Under the pieces are notes generated by a model, which saw nothing but the letters and a program-made list of their open reading frames with translations, made no database searches and was not told where the DNA came from. From contig JAGEMR010000014.1 of the NCBI GenBank assembly GCA_021030915.1, positions 248,001-312,000 of the forward strand: a DNA stretch of 64,000 nt. The letters are read 5' to 3'. The DNA is from Astrothelium macrocarpum (Eukaryota > Ascomycota > Dothideomycetes > Trypetheliales > Trypetheliaceae). Position 1 is the stretch's first letter. The number at the start of each line of letters is the position of its first letter. This document shows positions 45,241 to 55,425 of the stretch, one piece after another. Made by a program: the position numbers and the translations under genes.

Positions 45241-47655
45241 ATGGCTGAGCAGAGCAGCCCTTTGGTGCATCAGCTTACCGTAAGCCGATTATTCGAGGGT
45301 CTCACAAAGCTAGAGAAATTCTATGCACATTATTTGTCTCGGTTTGTGGCTTTGATTTGTATATTCATTCACTTAGAGGACTGACGATCTCCAATAGCGC
45401 TGCATGGCAAGGATGCCACATCATAATGCGCCAAGTTTCCCCGGAATGTGCTGGTATCTTTCAGTTGATTATGGAGCTCTACAGGTGTTGCAATGGTCAA
45501 TGGAATGACTATGTTGATGAGGGACTGGTGACTGTGGAGGAGCTTGGAAAATTCCTCGAGTATAGCGCTCTGTTCTTATCGAATGTTGGCAATTATTACG
45601 TTAGTTCTCCGTCTGCCGCTACTAGAGACTTTAATATCCATACTGATTAATTTAAAGGGCTCTGGCGACCAGAAATTTGTTCCAGATGTAGATATGAAAG
45701 CGATGAAGAAATTAGCTACAAAGTCACCAGAATCGACCAGGCTTTTTTCCAGTATCGTCGAGCCTATGACCTCCGTACCCCCATTTAGTCTGGGTTATCC
45801 TTCTGATCTGACGCAGAGTGCGTACTATCCTGGCCCAAATACTATGAGCGAACAAGAAATTGCCCTGGTTGCCGGCCTTCTAGAGAAGCATTCTATCTAT
45901 CCTGAGAATACTCGCATTAAGAAGGAACTCGGTCCTGATCACGCCAAGACCTTCAAAGTTCTCCAGGCTTCAGTTGATCAAGACAGCGTTGGCATTCACC
46001 TAACCTCTGAGAAAGATGGCCTGTCTGCCAAACTTGTTCGTGGTGATCATGCTGAAGACCTAGCAAACATATGTAACTCACTCGAGCAAGCTGCCAAGTT
46101 TGCCGCACACAAGAACCAGGAGGAATATCTCCTCCAGTGTTCAGCGAGCTTCCGTCTCGGGGATCTCGAGATTTATCGCGATTCTCAAAGAATGTGGGTT
46201 CAAGATAAGATGCCCACCGTGGAAAGTATATTCGGATTTGTCGAGCCATATCGTGATCCTCACGGAACAAGAGCGGAATTTGAAGGACTGGTCGCGATCA
46301 CGGATCCGGAGGAGACAAAAGCATTAGCTCGTCTCGTAGAGCACTCTGATACCTTCATAAGACGATTGCCATGGGCTGGCGGGGATAGTAATAATGGCAA
46401 GGGTCCATTTGAGAAGGCTCTATTTGAGTCACCTGATTTTACGAGTATCCACAGTAAGTGCCACTCGGAAGCTTTGCTCAATCTGCTGACACCTGATAAG
46501 CACTTGCGTATTGTTCGAGCATTATCTTTCCTGGTATTAATCTTCCCAATGTAAGTGGAACCACTGTCCGCCATGTTCTCAACACTTCCTAATTATAAGT
46601 TTTAGTACAACGATATACGCCAGGAGAATGGATTCAAGAACGTCATCATTGCCAATCGCATGAGCGCTGAAAGCAGTACTGAAGACGTTTGTCCATTCGT
46701 CCATGACTCCGAGGCCAAGACCTTTCAGAACCACAAATTCGCAGCGTACTATTTATACGTTGTCATTCATGAGCTTTTAGGCCATGGCACAAGCAAGATG
46801 CTGACGGAAAACCAAGACGGAACCTTCAATTTTGACAAGCGCCCCATTAGCCCTCTCACGAACAAGCCAATCGATACTTGGTATCGAGCTGGCCAAACCT
46901 GGACCGGCCAGTTTGGTGACCTTGCTACTACTCTCGACGAATGCCGCTGCGAACTCGTGGGTATCTATCTTATGGACGACAAGGATCTGCTGAATTTATT
47001 TGATTATTCCAACCATTCAACACCGACGTGCGACGAAAGTAAGTGTCTTGGAGAGTTGTCCCATAGTGCTTCCCCTGATCTTCCATCGAATTCCATGAAT
47101 GATGGATGATTGTTGGACGAGCCGCACAACTTTTGATCTCATATAATATGATTCTCGCTGACAGATGCAGTTACATATAACGCCTACCTTCAGGTCTGCG
47201 TCGACGGCCTTCGAGGTCTGCGAAACTTCAACACAAATAGTGGGAAATGGGGTCAAGCGCATAGCAGAGCGCATTTTGCCATGCTAAAATGCATTCTTCG
47301 CGAAGGCGACGGATGTGCCACGATTGATTTCGACCCCACCCGTCAATCCTTACTCGTACGGGTTGATCGGTCAAAGATCAAAACCGGAGGAAAGGTAGCG
47401 CTTGGTAATATGCTTCTGAAGCTACACATTTACCGTTGTACAGCTGATGTACAGGCATGCCGCTCCTATTTTGAGGACCTTTCGAGCGTTGAGGGCGAGT
47501 ACCTGGAATGGCGAAAGACTGTTCTTGCGAAGAATGAACGCCGAAAGATTTTCGTCCATGCCAATACCTTCATAGATGGCGAAGAAGTGATTCTGAAGGA
47601 ATACGAGCCCACCTTTGAAGGAATCATCCAAAGCTGGGCGGAACGTGACGTGTGA
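45241..47655 (+). CDS. Dipeptidyl peptidase III (M49 zinc metallopeptidase)
   Basis: Six exons: 45241-45341, 45398-45599, 45658-46453, 46501-46550, 46606-47038 and 47165-47655, giving 690 residues, the family length. It removes dipeptides from the N-termini of short peptides in the cytosol. The zinc site is the M49 hexapeptide HELLGH (438-443), with the second motif DECRCE (494-499, usually EECRAE). Other conserved segments are WHG-like AAWQGCHIIMRQVSPE, NYYGSGDQKFVP, IIFPGINLPNYNDIRQ, NVIIANRMSAE, TWTGQFGDLATT, WGQAHSRAHFAMLKC and IQSWAERDV at the end. The third intron is only 47 bases; its removal is required to rebuild HTLAYCSSIIFPG. The gene is complete and looks functional. Confidence 0.93.
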
Positions 47656-47887
47656 CGAGCAAGACTCGTTATGAGATAGTGTTTTCAGTTCGGCGATTTC
47701 CAAATCCTCAAGTCGAATTCATAAACAATGCTACTAAACCTCCTGTGTCCTCCAACGAAGCTCCTACCCATCTAAGCCTCTCCAGGTCTCCTCTCAATAA
47801 AATTCAGGTCTTGTTTCTGGTGAACTCGGATCCAAAATCACTTCACACGTATTTGAACCCTTTCTCAGCGAACGGTGCGTACTCATT

Positions 47888-49836
47888 CTACGCGTCGTTG
47901 GATTCATCCGATGCTGCGTCTGATAGTGTGGCATTTGTCAATTCCATTGATATTTGCTCATCCTCTGGGAGCTCGGAATACTCTGGTAGGGGAAGTGCAG
48001 ACCAGTCGTTGCGGCCGGTATCCAAAGTCTCACCCTCCCATGCGGTAATACATCGAATCGCACCATGCACTGAGCTCCACACAAACAATTGGCAGGTCTT
48101 CTTTTCATTCGTGCGACCATCGAAGCCAAACCACTCATTTGTACACGGAAATTCTTGCCGCTGCTGCATGAGACCAAAATGCCGCAAGTACAGAGGCTGC
48201 ACACCCCAGACTGCTCCGAGGACATGGACAGTATCATCTGGACGTGGAACAATCGGATTCATGAACTTTTGCTGTGGAGATCCTGATGGCTTGATTGTAA
48301 GAATGTCGTTAGACTCCCATCCGACGACCATTTGTAGGGGGTCATCGCCATACTGGAACATGATCGCCAGGGTCTTGTGTATGCCCACCGCCGGGTCTGG
48401 GTGGCAGAGCTGGTGCTTAAGATTGACAGCAAGTCGTTGGTCAGGCGTGACCAGCGCTCTTAAGGTGTCTGTTACATCTGTCGTAGCGAAGCAGGCTCCA
48501 GCGATCTTTAGTGGCGGAGGAATGTGCATCTCCGTATACTCCAGATCAATCTTGACGTGGCAGTCCTTTATGTTGTCGGGTGGTCCATAACAGTAAGTTA
48601 CGGACAGCGTCTTTTGAGTGTAAGGTGCCGGGTCTCCAAACACTACATGAGAGATTTTGATCGAATCTCGAACGAGTCGAGTAACGATAGACGTGACGTC
48701 TTGTGTATCGAAGCTAGCACTCAGAATGTTCAAGTCACTGGAGGAATAGGACTCGGAATCCACGGGTGGAGCATCCCAGTCGTACCAGAAGGTAGCTTCC
48801 TCATATTCTTGTACAATGAAAGTCTTGGGCTCGCTGTATTTGTGCCTCGATCTCCCGTCCCAGTTTAATCTCTTCCTCCAGACCATGGTGAATACTTTGT
48901 GCCCTGGAAGAGGGTCTCTTCCGAAGAATTCATTAGTTACGTTGAACACTCTTGTCTTCGTAGAGGGAGAAACATTGGTCATAAGCAATTGTCGCATTTG
49001 GTCTGTCACATTCATAGGCCCGTAGCTTGCGGAAAGAACCTCAATCTTGCATTGGTGGGTTAGCGTAATTTGGGTACTGTCGGGTGGTTTCACAGGCATT
49101 GTAAAGTAGCTTGGTGGTGTTTCTGGTGGGAGTTCCTGCCACTCGCCAGCCCTTAGTCCTCGCATGATCCAGAGAGTAATCGTAGACTTGTTGTTAAGGA
49201 GCTCTGACTTGGATATTCCTTCGCGTTCCAGCTCTTGAAAGATTTCTTCAAGCACAGGTCGATCGTCAGATTTCTGAGTGTCATTCACAGCCCGAGAAAT
49301 TGTAGAGCCTTCTCGCCTGCCAACTTGGACATCAGCTTGGATCCTTGCAAGAGCTTTAAGTATCGCTTCTTGGGATACATCATTCTTCAAAGACAGGGAT
49401 CTTTGTTTGGTTAGCGATCGGCATGTATTTTGTGGAATGCGGACGAAACAAACAAAGACACAGCGTTGTTAAAGCTGTTCAGGCCATCCAATGCCATTTT
49501 TAGCTTTGTTCTTATGCTCTCCAAGTCTTCAAAGTTGAATTTCACCCTATTTCGAAGTCCGTGAGTTTTGTTTCGATATTTGTTTGCTAAAAGCTGTAGC
49601 TCAGCCAGTACATTGCAGCATCGCTCCATGGTTATTGTAATGCCTTCAATATCATGAGAATCAAGTGCTGTTGATTGGATCACATTCTCATTCATTGACC
49701 TCAAAGTCATATGTAAGAGGCCGACATCATCGGAGATTGCCCTAATCTCATTAGGAGCATCGCGGAGTTGTTTATAAACATCCCAAGCTGCTTGGGCGCA
49801 GGTGATGAGATCTCCAACACCGAATCCAAACGACAT
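47888..49836 (-). CDS. NLR-type N-terminal helical domain fused to four DUF3395-like repeats
   Basis: Two exons on the minus strand, 49836-49454 and 49400-47888, giving 631 residues. The intron (GTTTGT to AAAG, with a CTAAC branch) is phase-consistent; the donor is weak. Residues 1-130 (MSFGFGVGDLITCAQAAWDV, then APNEIRAISDDVGLLHMTLR and helices) are the helical N-domain seen on fungal STAND and ankyrin proteins. Four modules of roughly 75-100 residues follow from about residue 230: VLSASYGPMNVTDQMRQLL with FFGRDPLPGHKV; ILSASFDTQDVTSIVTRLV with VFGDPAPYTQKTL; IAGACFATTDVTDTLRALV with HPDPAVGIHKTL; and VLGAVWGVQ with EWFGFDG. The A-x-YG/DVT/FGDPAPG-K pattern is that of DUF3395, known from DNAJC11 and fungal orphan proteins. 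There is no ATPase domain. Its role is unknown; the N-domain suggests self/non-self signalling. Confidence 0.68.
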
Positions 49837-50985
49837 GTGGGAAATGGCCAGCCAGTAGCGCAATGTATGTACGATTCTACTGTTTCGAGAATTTCAATTG
49901 CCGCAAATCTTGCATGCCTTTCTCATCTTCTAGTCTCCCTTAGATTCAGATGCTTTAAAGGTAGGTGAGAATGAAACCAGTACTTCACATGCAGAGGAGG
50001 CTGAAGCCAAGGAGCTGAAGCTTTGATAGACATGGATCCAGGCGCCGCAGCGCCCCTGATGAATAGCGTAGGATTTCAGCATCCTTCGGGTCATCGTTGA
50101 TTGGTTTTCAAAGTGGGAGTGTAAAAAACAATGTAGACATTGTGCCGAGATAAGTAAAAACTTTCAAGATCCGATATAGCTGCTTATCCAGAAGCCATTG
50201 TTTCAACCTCACTCCTTCATTTTTAATTTCGTCTCAGGGCAATCATCCTATGAGGGTTATTTTGAAGCGATCGTGCAAGTTGTGCACCGGCCACGCCGAA
50301 ATGTGGAGAATGAACTAAAGTTTCGGCATCTAGAGGAACGTGGGGGTCAACAATATTCCCTGCCGTTGCAGGGACCTAATGGCTGCTTCAAAAGCTGAGG
50401 GATTACAATCGGCACACCTCTTGCGCTTCAGCTCATTGGTTTACTTGGGCTCTGGTTGATTATTCATCAATAATTGAATCAGGTGCTGTCAATATGCACA
50501 AACAGATGGAAGGTGGGTTCGCAACAGACATAAGAGTAATGTGCTGAAATAAATCAGTCCATCTAAAGCTCATGCGAAATTACGCTTTGAAATATTTTCG
50601 ATTCCTTCTGCGGTTTCAATATTGATACATTGTAGTTTTTACAAGAAATCTCGCGCCATGGGTAAAGTCCAATTTGCGCTGTCTCATCTGTTCGATTCCG
50701 AATAGGTGATGTCACCGCAGAACGTGAAATTCAATGGCTGGGTCTGGTCCAGAGAAAGCAGCCACTTGTTTCCATAAGTGACAGTGTCGTAGGAAACAAT
50801 ATAAAGCCGAATCATTATGGGCACACTCAAGTGCTTGAGCGCTTTCCTGCAAGCTTCAATGGTCGTTCAGTACGAAGTAACAGTTGCGGTCGAATGGATT
50901 TCTGGCATGCCCAATGACTGCATGCTCGTCGTCATCCCAGTCGTGAATGAAAACTTTGAGTAGTGTCTGGATTATCACACGACTT
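49837..50985. other. Intergenic interval, nothing recognised
   Basis: About 1.1 kb of mixed composition; short open frames have no domain signal. Confidence 0.5.
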
Positions 50986-52492
50986 TCAGGTCTTTGGCTT
51001 CGCAAAGTAATTCATCAGTGTATTTTGTTGTTTTGTAGTCTTCTCCTTGGCTGCTTTCTGTGGACTTCCATTCGTATCCGCTGACTTCGACGGTTTCTCA
51101 CCCACACGCATGCTGGACATGAGTTCTTCGAATTCGTCTACGTTAACGATTCCACCACTCGCCACGGTATGACCGTGAGCAAAGTCATCACCGAGGCGCT
51201 CCACGAGATCTCCGCTAGGAGCATCTGCAGCGTACTGCTTGAGAGCAGCGATAATGTCGACCGGTGGATCCCGTGAACGTGCACACCGCGGAACTCGGCA
51301 AGAGAAGTTCACTTTGTTTGGAAGATATCCAGAGTTTGCGACACAAATGAAATCAAGCTTATTTGAGCTGAGATGCCCGGCCTAGGAGATTATCCGTTAT
51401 TAGCTGTACGGCTTTGATGGACAGCCAGTCACTTACCCATCTGGTTGCGATGATGGGATGAACTTGTGCAGCACTCGATATCCGAAAGACTGCGACCTTT
51501 CCATTCGGCGTAAACTTTGGGGCTGTGTGTGTGCAACGTTCGACCTCTGCGCCGACCTCGTGCCTGGCTGCTAACAGTCTCGGATGCTTCAATATATCGG
51601 CTGGTTCCGAGCTGTCAAGCAAGATATCCCAAGCAGATTGGACGTCAAAAGTCGCAGTTCTTCTCGGAGCGTTGATAGATGAGACTGCATCGTTAAGCGT
51701 TTTCTTTGTGTATTTCTTGAAAGCTTCCTTCATGTCTGGAAATGGTGGCTCCCATTTTAATGTAGTCCCCAAGTCACCATGTGTACCCATTATACAAAGC
51801 CAATCACACTGCGCCTTGACACTGTCATGCAATGGCTCGCATAGTAAATAAGTTAGCAATGAGCTTGTTACGACAGGTGGCGAATGGCAAGCGTTGATGA
51901 AAAAGGCGTTCTCAGGAAAATCTTCATCCTCGGCATGATGATGGTCAATGATAAGGGCCTTATGTGCAGCATCTATCACTGGTGGAGATTTACGCGAACC
52001 TTGGTCAAGGACAATGATATAAGATGGGTCGTATGCCTTCATGGCAGCACGTTCACTATCGGAGTGAATAGTGGTTCCCTTTTTAATGAGGTGGACCTGG
52101 ATAAGCGCAGGATCCAAACCAAGTGTGATCAAAGTACGATACAAAATTGTTCCTGACGAAAGGCCATCAGTATCTTTGTCAGGTACGATAAGTGTCTTCT
52201 GATTAGATTTGGCACATTCCATAATGAACTCTGTTGCGGTTTGTATTTGATCTTTTGGCGCAGGCCATATGATCTCGCCTTCCGCATCTCGAACAGATGT
52301 AGCCGCATGATATTCTGGAACTTCGGGCTTCGCCTTTTTGACTGGCTTACTTGGAGTTGATGGTGCTTTGCGTTTCATGCTCGCAGTGAATCGCGGATTA
52401 ATCTGGCGGAAGTTTGAGGACAATACAGAACGGGAGCTAGAAAGCGATAGATGAGGATAAAGATGCAAAAATGCTCTATGCAGTAGAATCAT
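50986..52492 (-). CDS. DHH-family phosphoesterase / RecJ-like nuclease with C-terminal PIP-box-like motif
   Basis: Two exons on the minus strand, 52492-51437 and 51381-50986, giving 483 residues. The DHH fold shows motif I DKDTDGLSSG, motif II IIVLDQGS, motif III LIIDHHHAED (the DHH signature) and motif IV GTHGDLGTT, all with their metal-binding aspartates and histidines. A C-terminal segment after the intron includes SCRVPRCARSRDPPVDIIAA and resembles the DHHA1 part. These enzymes cleave phosphodiesters; RecJ-like members are 5'-3' single-strand exonucleases in DNA repair. The last 13 residues contain QNTLMNYF, matching the PCNA-interacting consensus Q-x-x-(L/I/M)-x-x-aromatic-aromatic. The first ATG gives a leader that looks mitochondrial; an internal ATG at 52378 (MKRKAPSTPSKPVKKAK) would start with a nuclear-type basic signal. 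Dual targeting is an inference. Confidence 0.83.
51004..51027 (-). other. PIP-box-like motif of the DHH phosphoesterase
   Basis: Encodes QNTLMNYF, five residues before the stop. Gln, Leu, Tyr and Phe fall at positions 1, 4, 7 and 8 of the PCNA-binding motif. Terminal placement after a disordered Lys-rich stretch is usual for such motifs. Confidence 0.6.
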
Positions 52493-53395
52493 CGATTGTA
52501 GGCCCAAAGCTCAAACGACTTGAAGAGTGGAAAGGTGAGTGCATGGGCAAATATCCATGACCCAATCGAGCGTATCCGTCTCTGGCTAGAAAGAAGGCTT
52601 GAATGACGTCAATGTCTCATTGTTACCTTGGTCAGCCACTACGGAGGTAAGCTTGAAGAAATGTCATATTGACGCTTAATGCTGAACGATCTGATCTGTC
52701 GTCTATCCTGTCTCTAATCGTATCTCGAGGGCATATGTTCGACAACTGATATCATGGAACTTTGGTCAGTCTTGGAGAGAGAGAGAGGAACGGAGACGTT
52801 CTTCAGCTTCGGCAGCCTGAGTCATGTGGGCCTCTTGTTCCGATGCAGCCATCATTGCGATTGGCCTACTTCGCGTGCACCACTTGGACAAATCAGACAG
52901 ACGTTAATTCGAAAAAAGAAATGTGATGCAGCGGTTTTGTGGAAATGGAAGCAAGATATGTATCCGACAGCATCCCGGCTGCACAATGGGGCACTCGCAA
53001 CATCGGATCGGTCAAACCAGGCATATCCGTGCATGGCAAAACACCACTTCATTCGGAGGCGCGTGAACTTCCGATGATAAACTTTATTCAGCCTTCCTTT
53101 GCTCAGCCATCTCAATGCAAGCACAGGCTGAGAACACGCCGTGTCACAAGCGCTAGCTCCATTCACAACCATCGAGCCGAGGTCCAAGGTCAGGACCGTA
53201 CGTAGTGCCATTCACACTGCTCTTTTTTAGGCCATTATCTTTTCGTTGCATTCTCGTTTTGCTTGCCTCATGATATTGACTCGATTCGACTTTCTATCTC
53301 GCTTAATTCATTCTGAGCGCCTTCTACATTTCTCATAAACTCTCGGAGGCCAAAAGTTTGCGCTGTCAAATTATTTCGTAACTATTTGTACTACC
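52493..53395. promoter_or_regulatory. Divergent promoter interval, DHH phosphoesterase and flavin monooxygenase
   Basis: About 900 bases. Open frames at 52754-53211 on both strands lack domain signal. The last 150 bases are CT-rich, as in fungal leaders. Confidence 0.45.
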
Positions 53396-54871
53396 ATGAA
53401 CGGCCATACAAAATCGTCTAAAAATGACTGGGATATCGTAATCATAGGAGCTGGGATCTCTGGAATTAACTCTGCCTATCGTGTTCAGACTCAACTTCCG
53501 GGCAAAAGTTATACAATCCTTGAAGCACGTGGAGCTATTGGGGGAACTTGGGACCTCTTTAAATATCCTGGCATCCGCTCTGATTCAGATTTGCACACCT
53601 TTGGTTTTCCCTGGAGACCATGGCAAGAGCAAAAATCCATAGCAGATGGAGCTTCCATCGCCAAATACGTCCGCGACACTGCGTCCATGTATGGGATTGA
53701 CCAGCACATTCAATATCACCACAGAGTTACGACCATGGACTGGTCATCAGATCAACAAACCTGGACGCTCACAGTATCTGCAAACGGAGAAGAGCAATCA
53801 ATATCCACAAAATTCCTCTTCATCTGCACCGGCTACTACGACTACGCCGAGCCCCTCCCCGCCACCATCCCCGGCATCGAGAACTTCAAAGGCACCGTCA
53901 TCCACCCACAATTCTGGCCCTCCGACATCGACTACACCGACAAACGCATCATCATCATCGGCAGCGGCGCCACCGCCGTCACCCTCGTCCCCAGCCTCGC
54001 AGAAACGGCCTCGCACGTGACCATGCTCCAACGCAGTCCCTCATACCTGCTGTCCCTCCCCAACCCCGGCGGCGACTCGCTGCTCGCCCGCATCCTGCCG
54101 CGCTGGCTCTCGACCAAGCTGAACCGGATGCGCTTCCTGATCGTGCCGTTCCTGTTCTTCCAGTTCTGCAAGGCGTACCCGAACGCGGCGCGCAAGGTGC
54201 TGCGGCGCATCACGACGCGCCAGCTGCCGCACAACATCCCGCACGACCCGCACTTCGAGCCGGCGTACAACCCGTGGGAGCAGCGCATGTGCGTGTGTCC
54301 CGACGGCGACTTCTACCGCGCGCTGCGCAAGGGCCGCGCCGACGTCGCCACGGGCACCATCCACGCCGTCACCGACCACGGCATCACGCTCGAGTCCGGC
54401 GAGGAGCTGCCCGCGGATCTGATTGTCACGGCGACCGGGCTGAAGATCCAGCTTGCGGGGGGAGCGAAGCTGCTGACGGATGGCAAGCCCGTGGATATCG
54501 GGCGGAAGTTTCTGTGGAAGGGGGTGATGCTGCAGGATGTGCCGAATATGACGTTTGTGATTGGGTATACGAATGCGAGCTGGACGCTGGGTGCGGATGC
54601 GACGGCGCTGCTGGTGACGCGGCTGATGAAGTTTATGGAGAAGAAAGGGTGGGGGAGTACGGTGCCCAGGTTGGAGGACGCGGAGAAGCTGGAGCAGGTG
54701 CCCGTGCTGAATCTGAGCTCGACGTATGTGAAGCGCGCGGTGGATCAGATGCCCAAGGCAGGGGATAAGGGGCCATGGAAGGCCAGAGATAATTATTTTA
54801 CGGATTTGTGGAATGCAAAGTTTGGGGATATACAGACGGGGTTGCAGTTCTATCGAGTGTCGTCAAAGTAA
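53396..54871 (+). CDS. Flavin-containing monooxygenase of Baeyer-Villiger type
   Basis: A single exon of 491 residues. The FAD-binding Rossmann motif is DIVIIGAGISGINSAY (GxGxxG at residues 18-23). The Baeyer-Villiger fingerprint FxGxxxHxxxW is present as FKGTVIHPQFWP (164-175), followed by the NADPH motif IIIIGSGATAVTLVPSLA (185-202). GGTWDLFKYPGIRSDSD near residue 50-65 is the FAD-contact segment. LFICTGYYDYAEPLPATIPG gives the ATG-containing linker. Such enzymes insert oxygen next to ketones or oxidise heteroatoms, using NADPH and O2. The substrate is unknown. The gene has no intron. The 5' third has neutral base composition while from about 53,800 to 54,600 the third codon positions are nearly all G or C, so the composition changes inside the reading frame. 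There is no membrane anchor. Confidence 0.93.
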   Translation: MNGHTKSSKNDWDIVIIGAGISGINSAYRVQTQLPGKSYTILEARGAIGGTWDLFKYPGIRSDSDLHTFGFPWRPWQEQKSIADGASIAKYVRDTASMYGIDQHIQYHHRVTTMDWSSDQQTWTLTVSANGEEQSISTKFLFICTGYYDYAEPLPATIPGIENFKGTVIHPQFWPSDIDYTDKRIIIIGSGATAVTLVPSLAETASHVTMLQRSPSYLLSLPNPGGDSLLARILPRWLSTKLNRMRFLIVPFLFFQFCKAYPNAARKVLRRITTRQLPHNIPHDPHFEPAYNPWEQRMCVCPDGDFYRALRKGRADVATGTIHAVTDHGITLESGEELPADLIVTATGLKIQLAGGAKLLTDGKPVDIGRKFLWKGVMLQDVPNMTFVIGYTNASWTLGADATALLVTRLMKFMEKKGWGSTVPRLEDAEKLEQVPVLNLSSTYVKRAVDQMPKAGDKGPWKARDNYFTDLWNAKFGDIQTGLQFYRVSSK

Positions 54872-55425
54872 GCCGAGTTTGCAATTGTTCTCTTTTCTAA
54901 TGTGTGATATTTTTTTGGGGGGTCAGTATCGTTATGGATTATCATGATTGGCATTCGCTGGGTTGCTGGATGACTCTTTTGTAGCAATATTGCTCATTAA
55001 TTATGACTTTCTACCCGATTAGATAGATACACAAAGAGATTTTCGCTGACATGAGATCATATCCTTTGCTCATTGCAATACATCGCAGTGTACATCATGA
55101 CACATGTTTGTCGGGCTTGCGCCACGAATCCACATCTTTGCTTAGAGCTTGCGCTCTTGCTTTCTGTCTTCAAGCCGCGCTATACGAGACCGACAAGATT
55201 TGTTGCACCGTATTTTCCCTAGGAAAATAAAAAGAAGAGAAGCCGAGAAAGATGTACATAAAGAGGAAGAGAACAAGAAAGTATATGTAGACCAGTACAT
55301 TAGCACCTTCGCTTCAACGCAGCATGTAAAACAAACCCCACATACCCTAAAGCATGCGAAGTCATGTGTTGAATTATTTGTATACAGTAGAAAACGCAAT
55401 CATCAAGAAATCCACATGAAGCATG
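54872..55425. other. 3' flanks of two convergent genes
   Basis: 554 bases of AT-rich sequence between the monooxygenase stop and the large methyltransferase-domain gene stop. Open frames near 55142-55460 are adventitious. Confidence 0.55.

Noticed and set aside
54274..54768. Plus-strand alternative frame and minus-strand frames over the monooxygenase
   Set aside because: Caused by the GC-rich third positions of the true frame; very Gly/Arg/Ala-rich.
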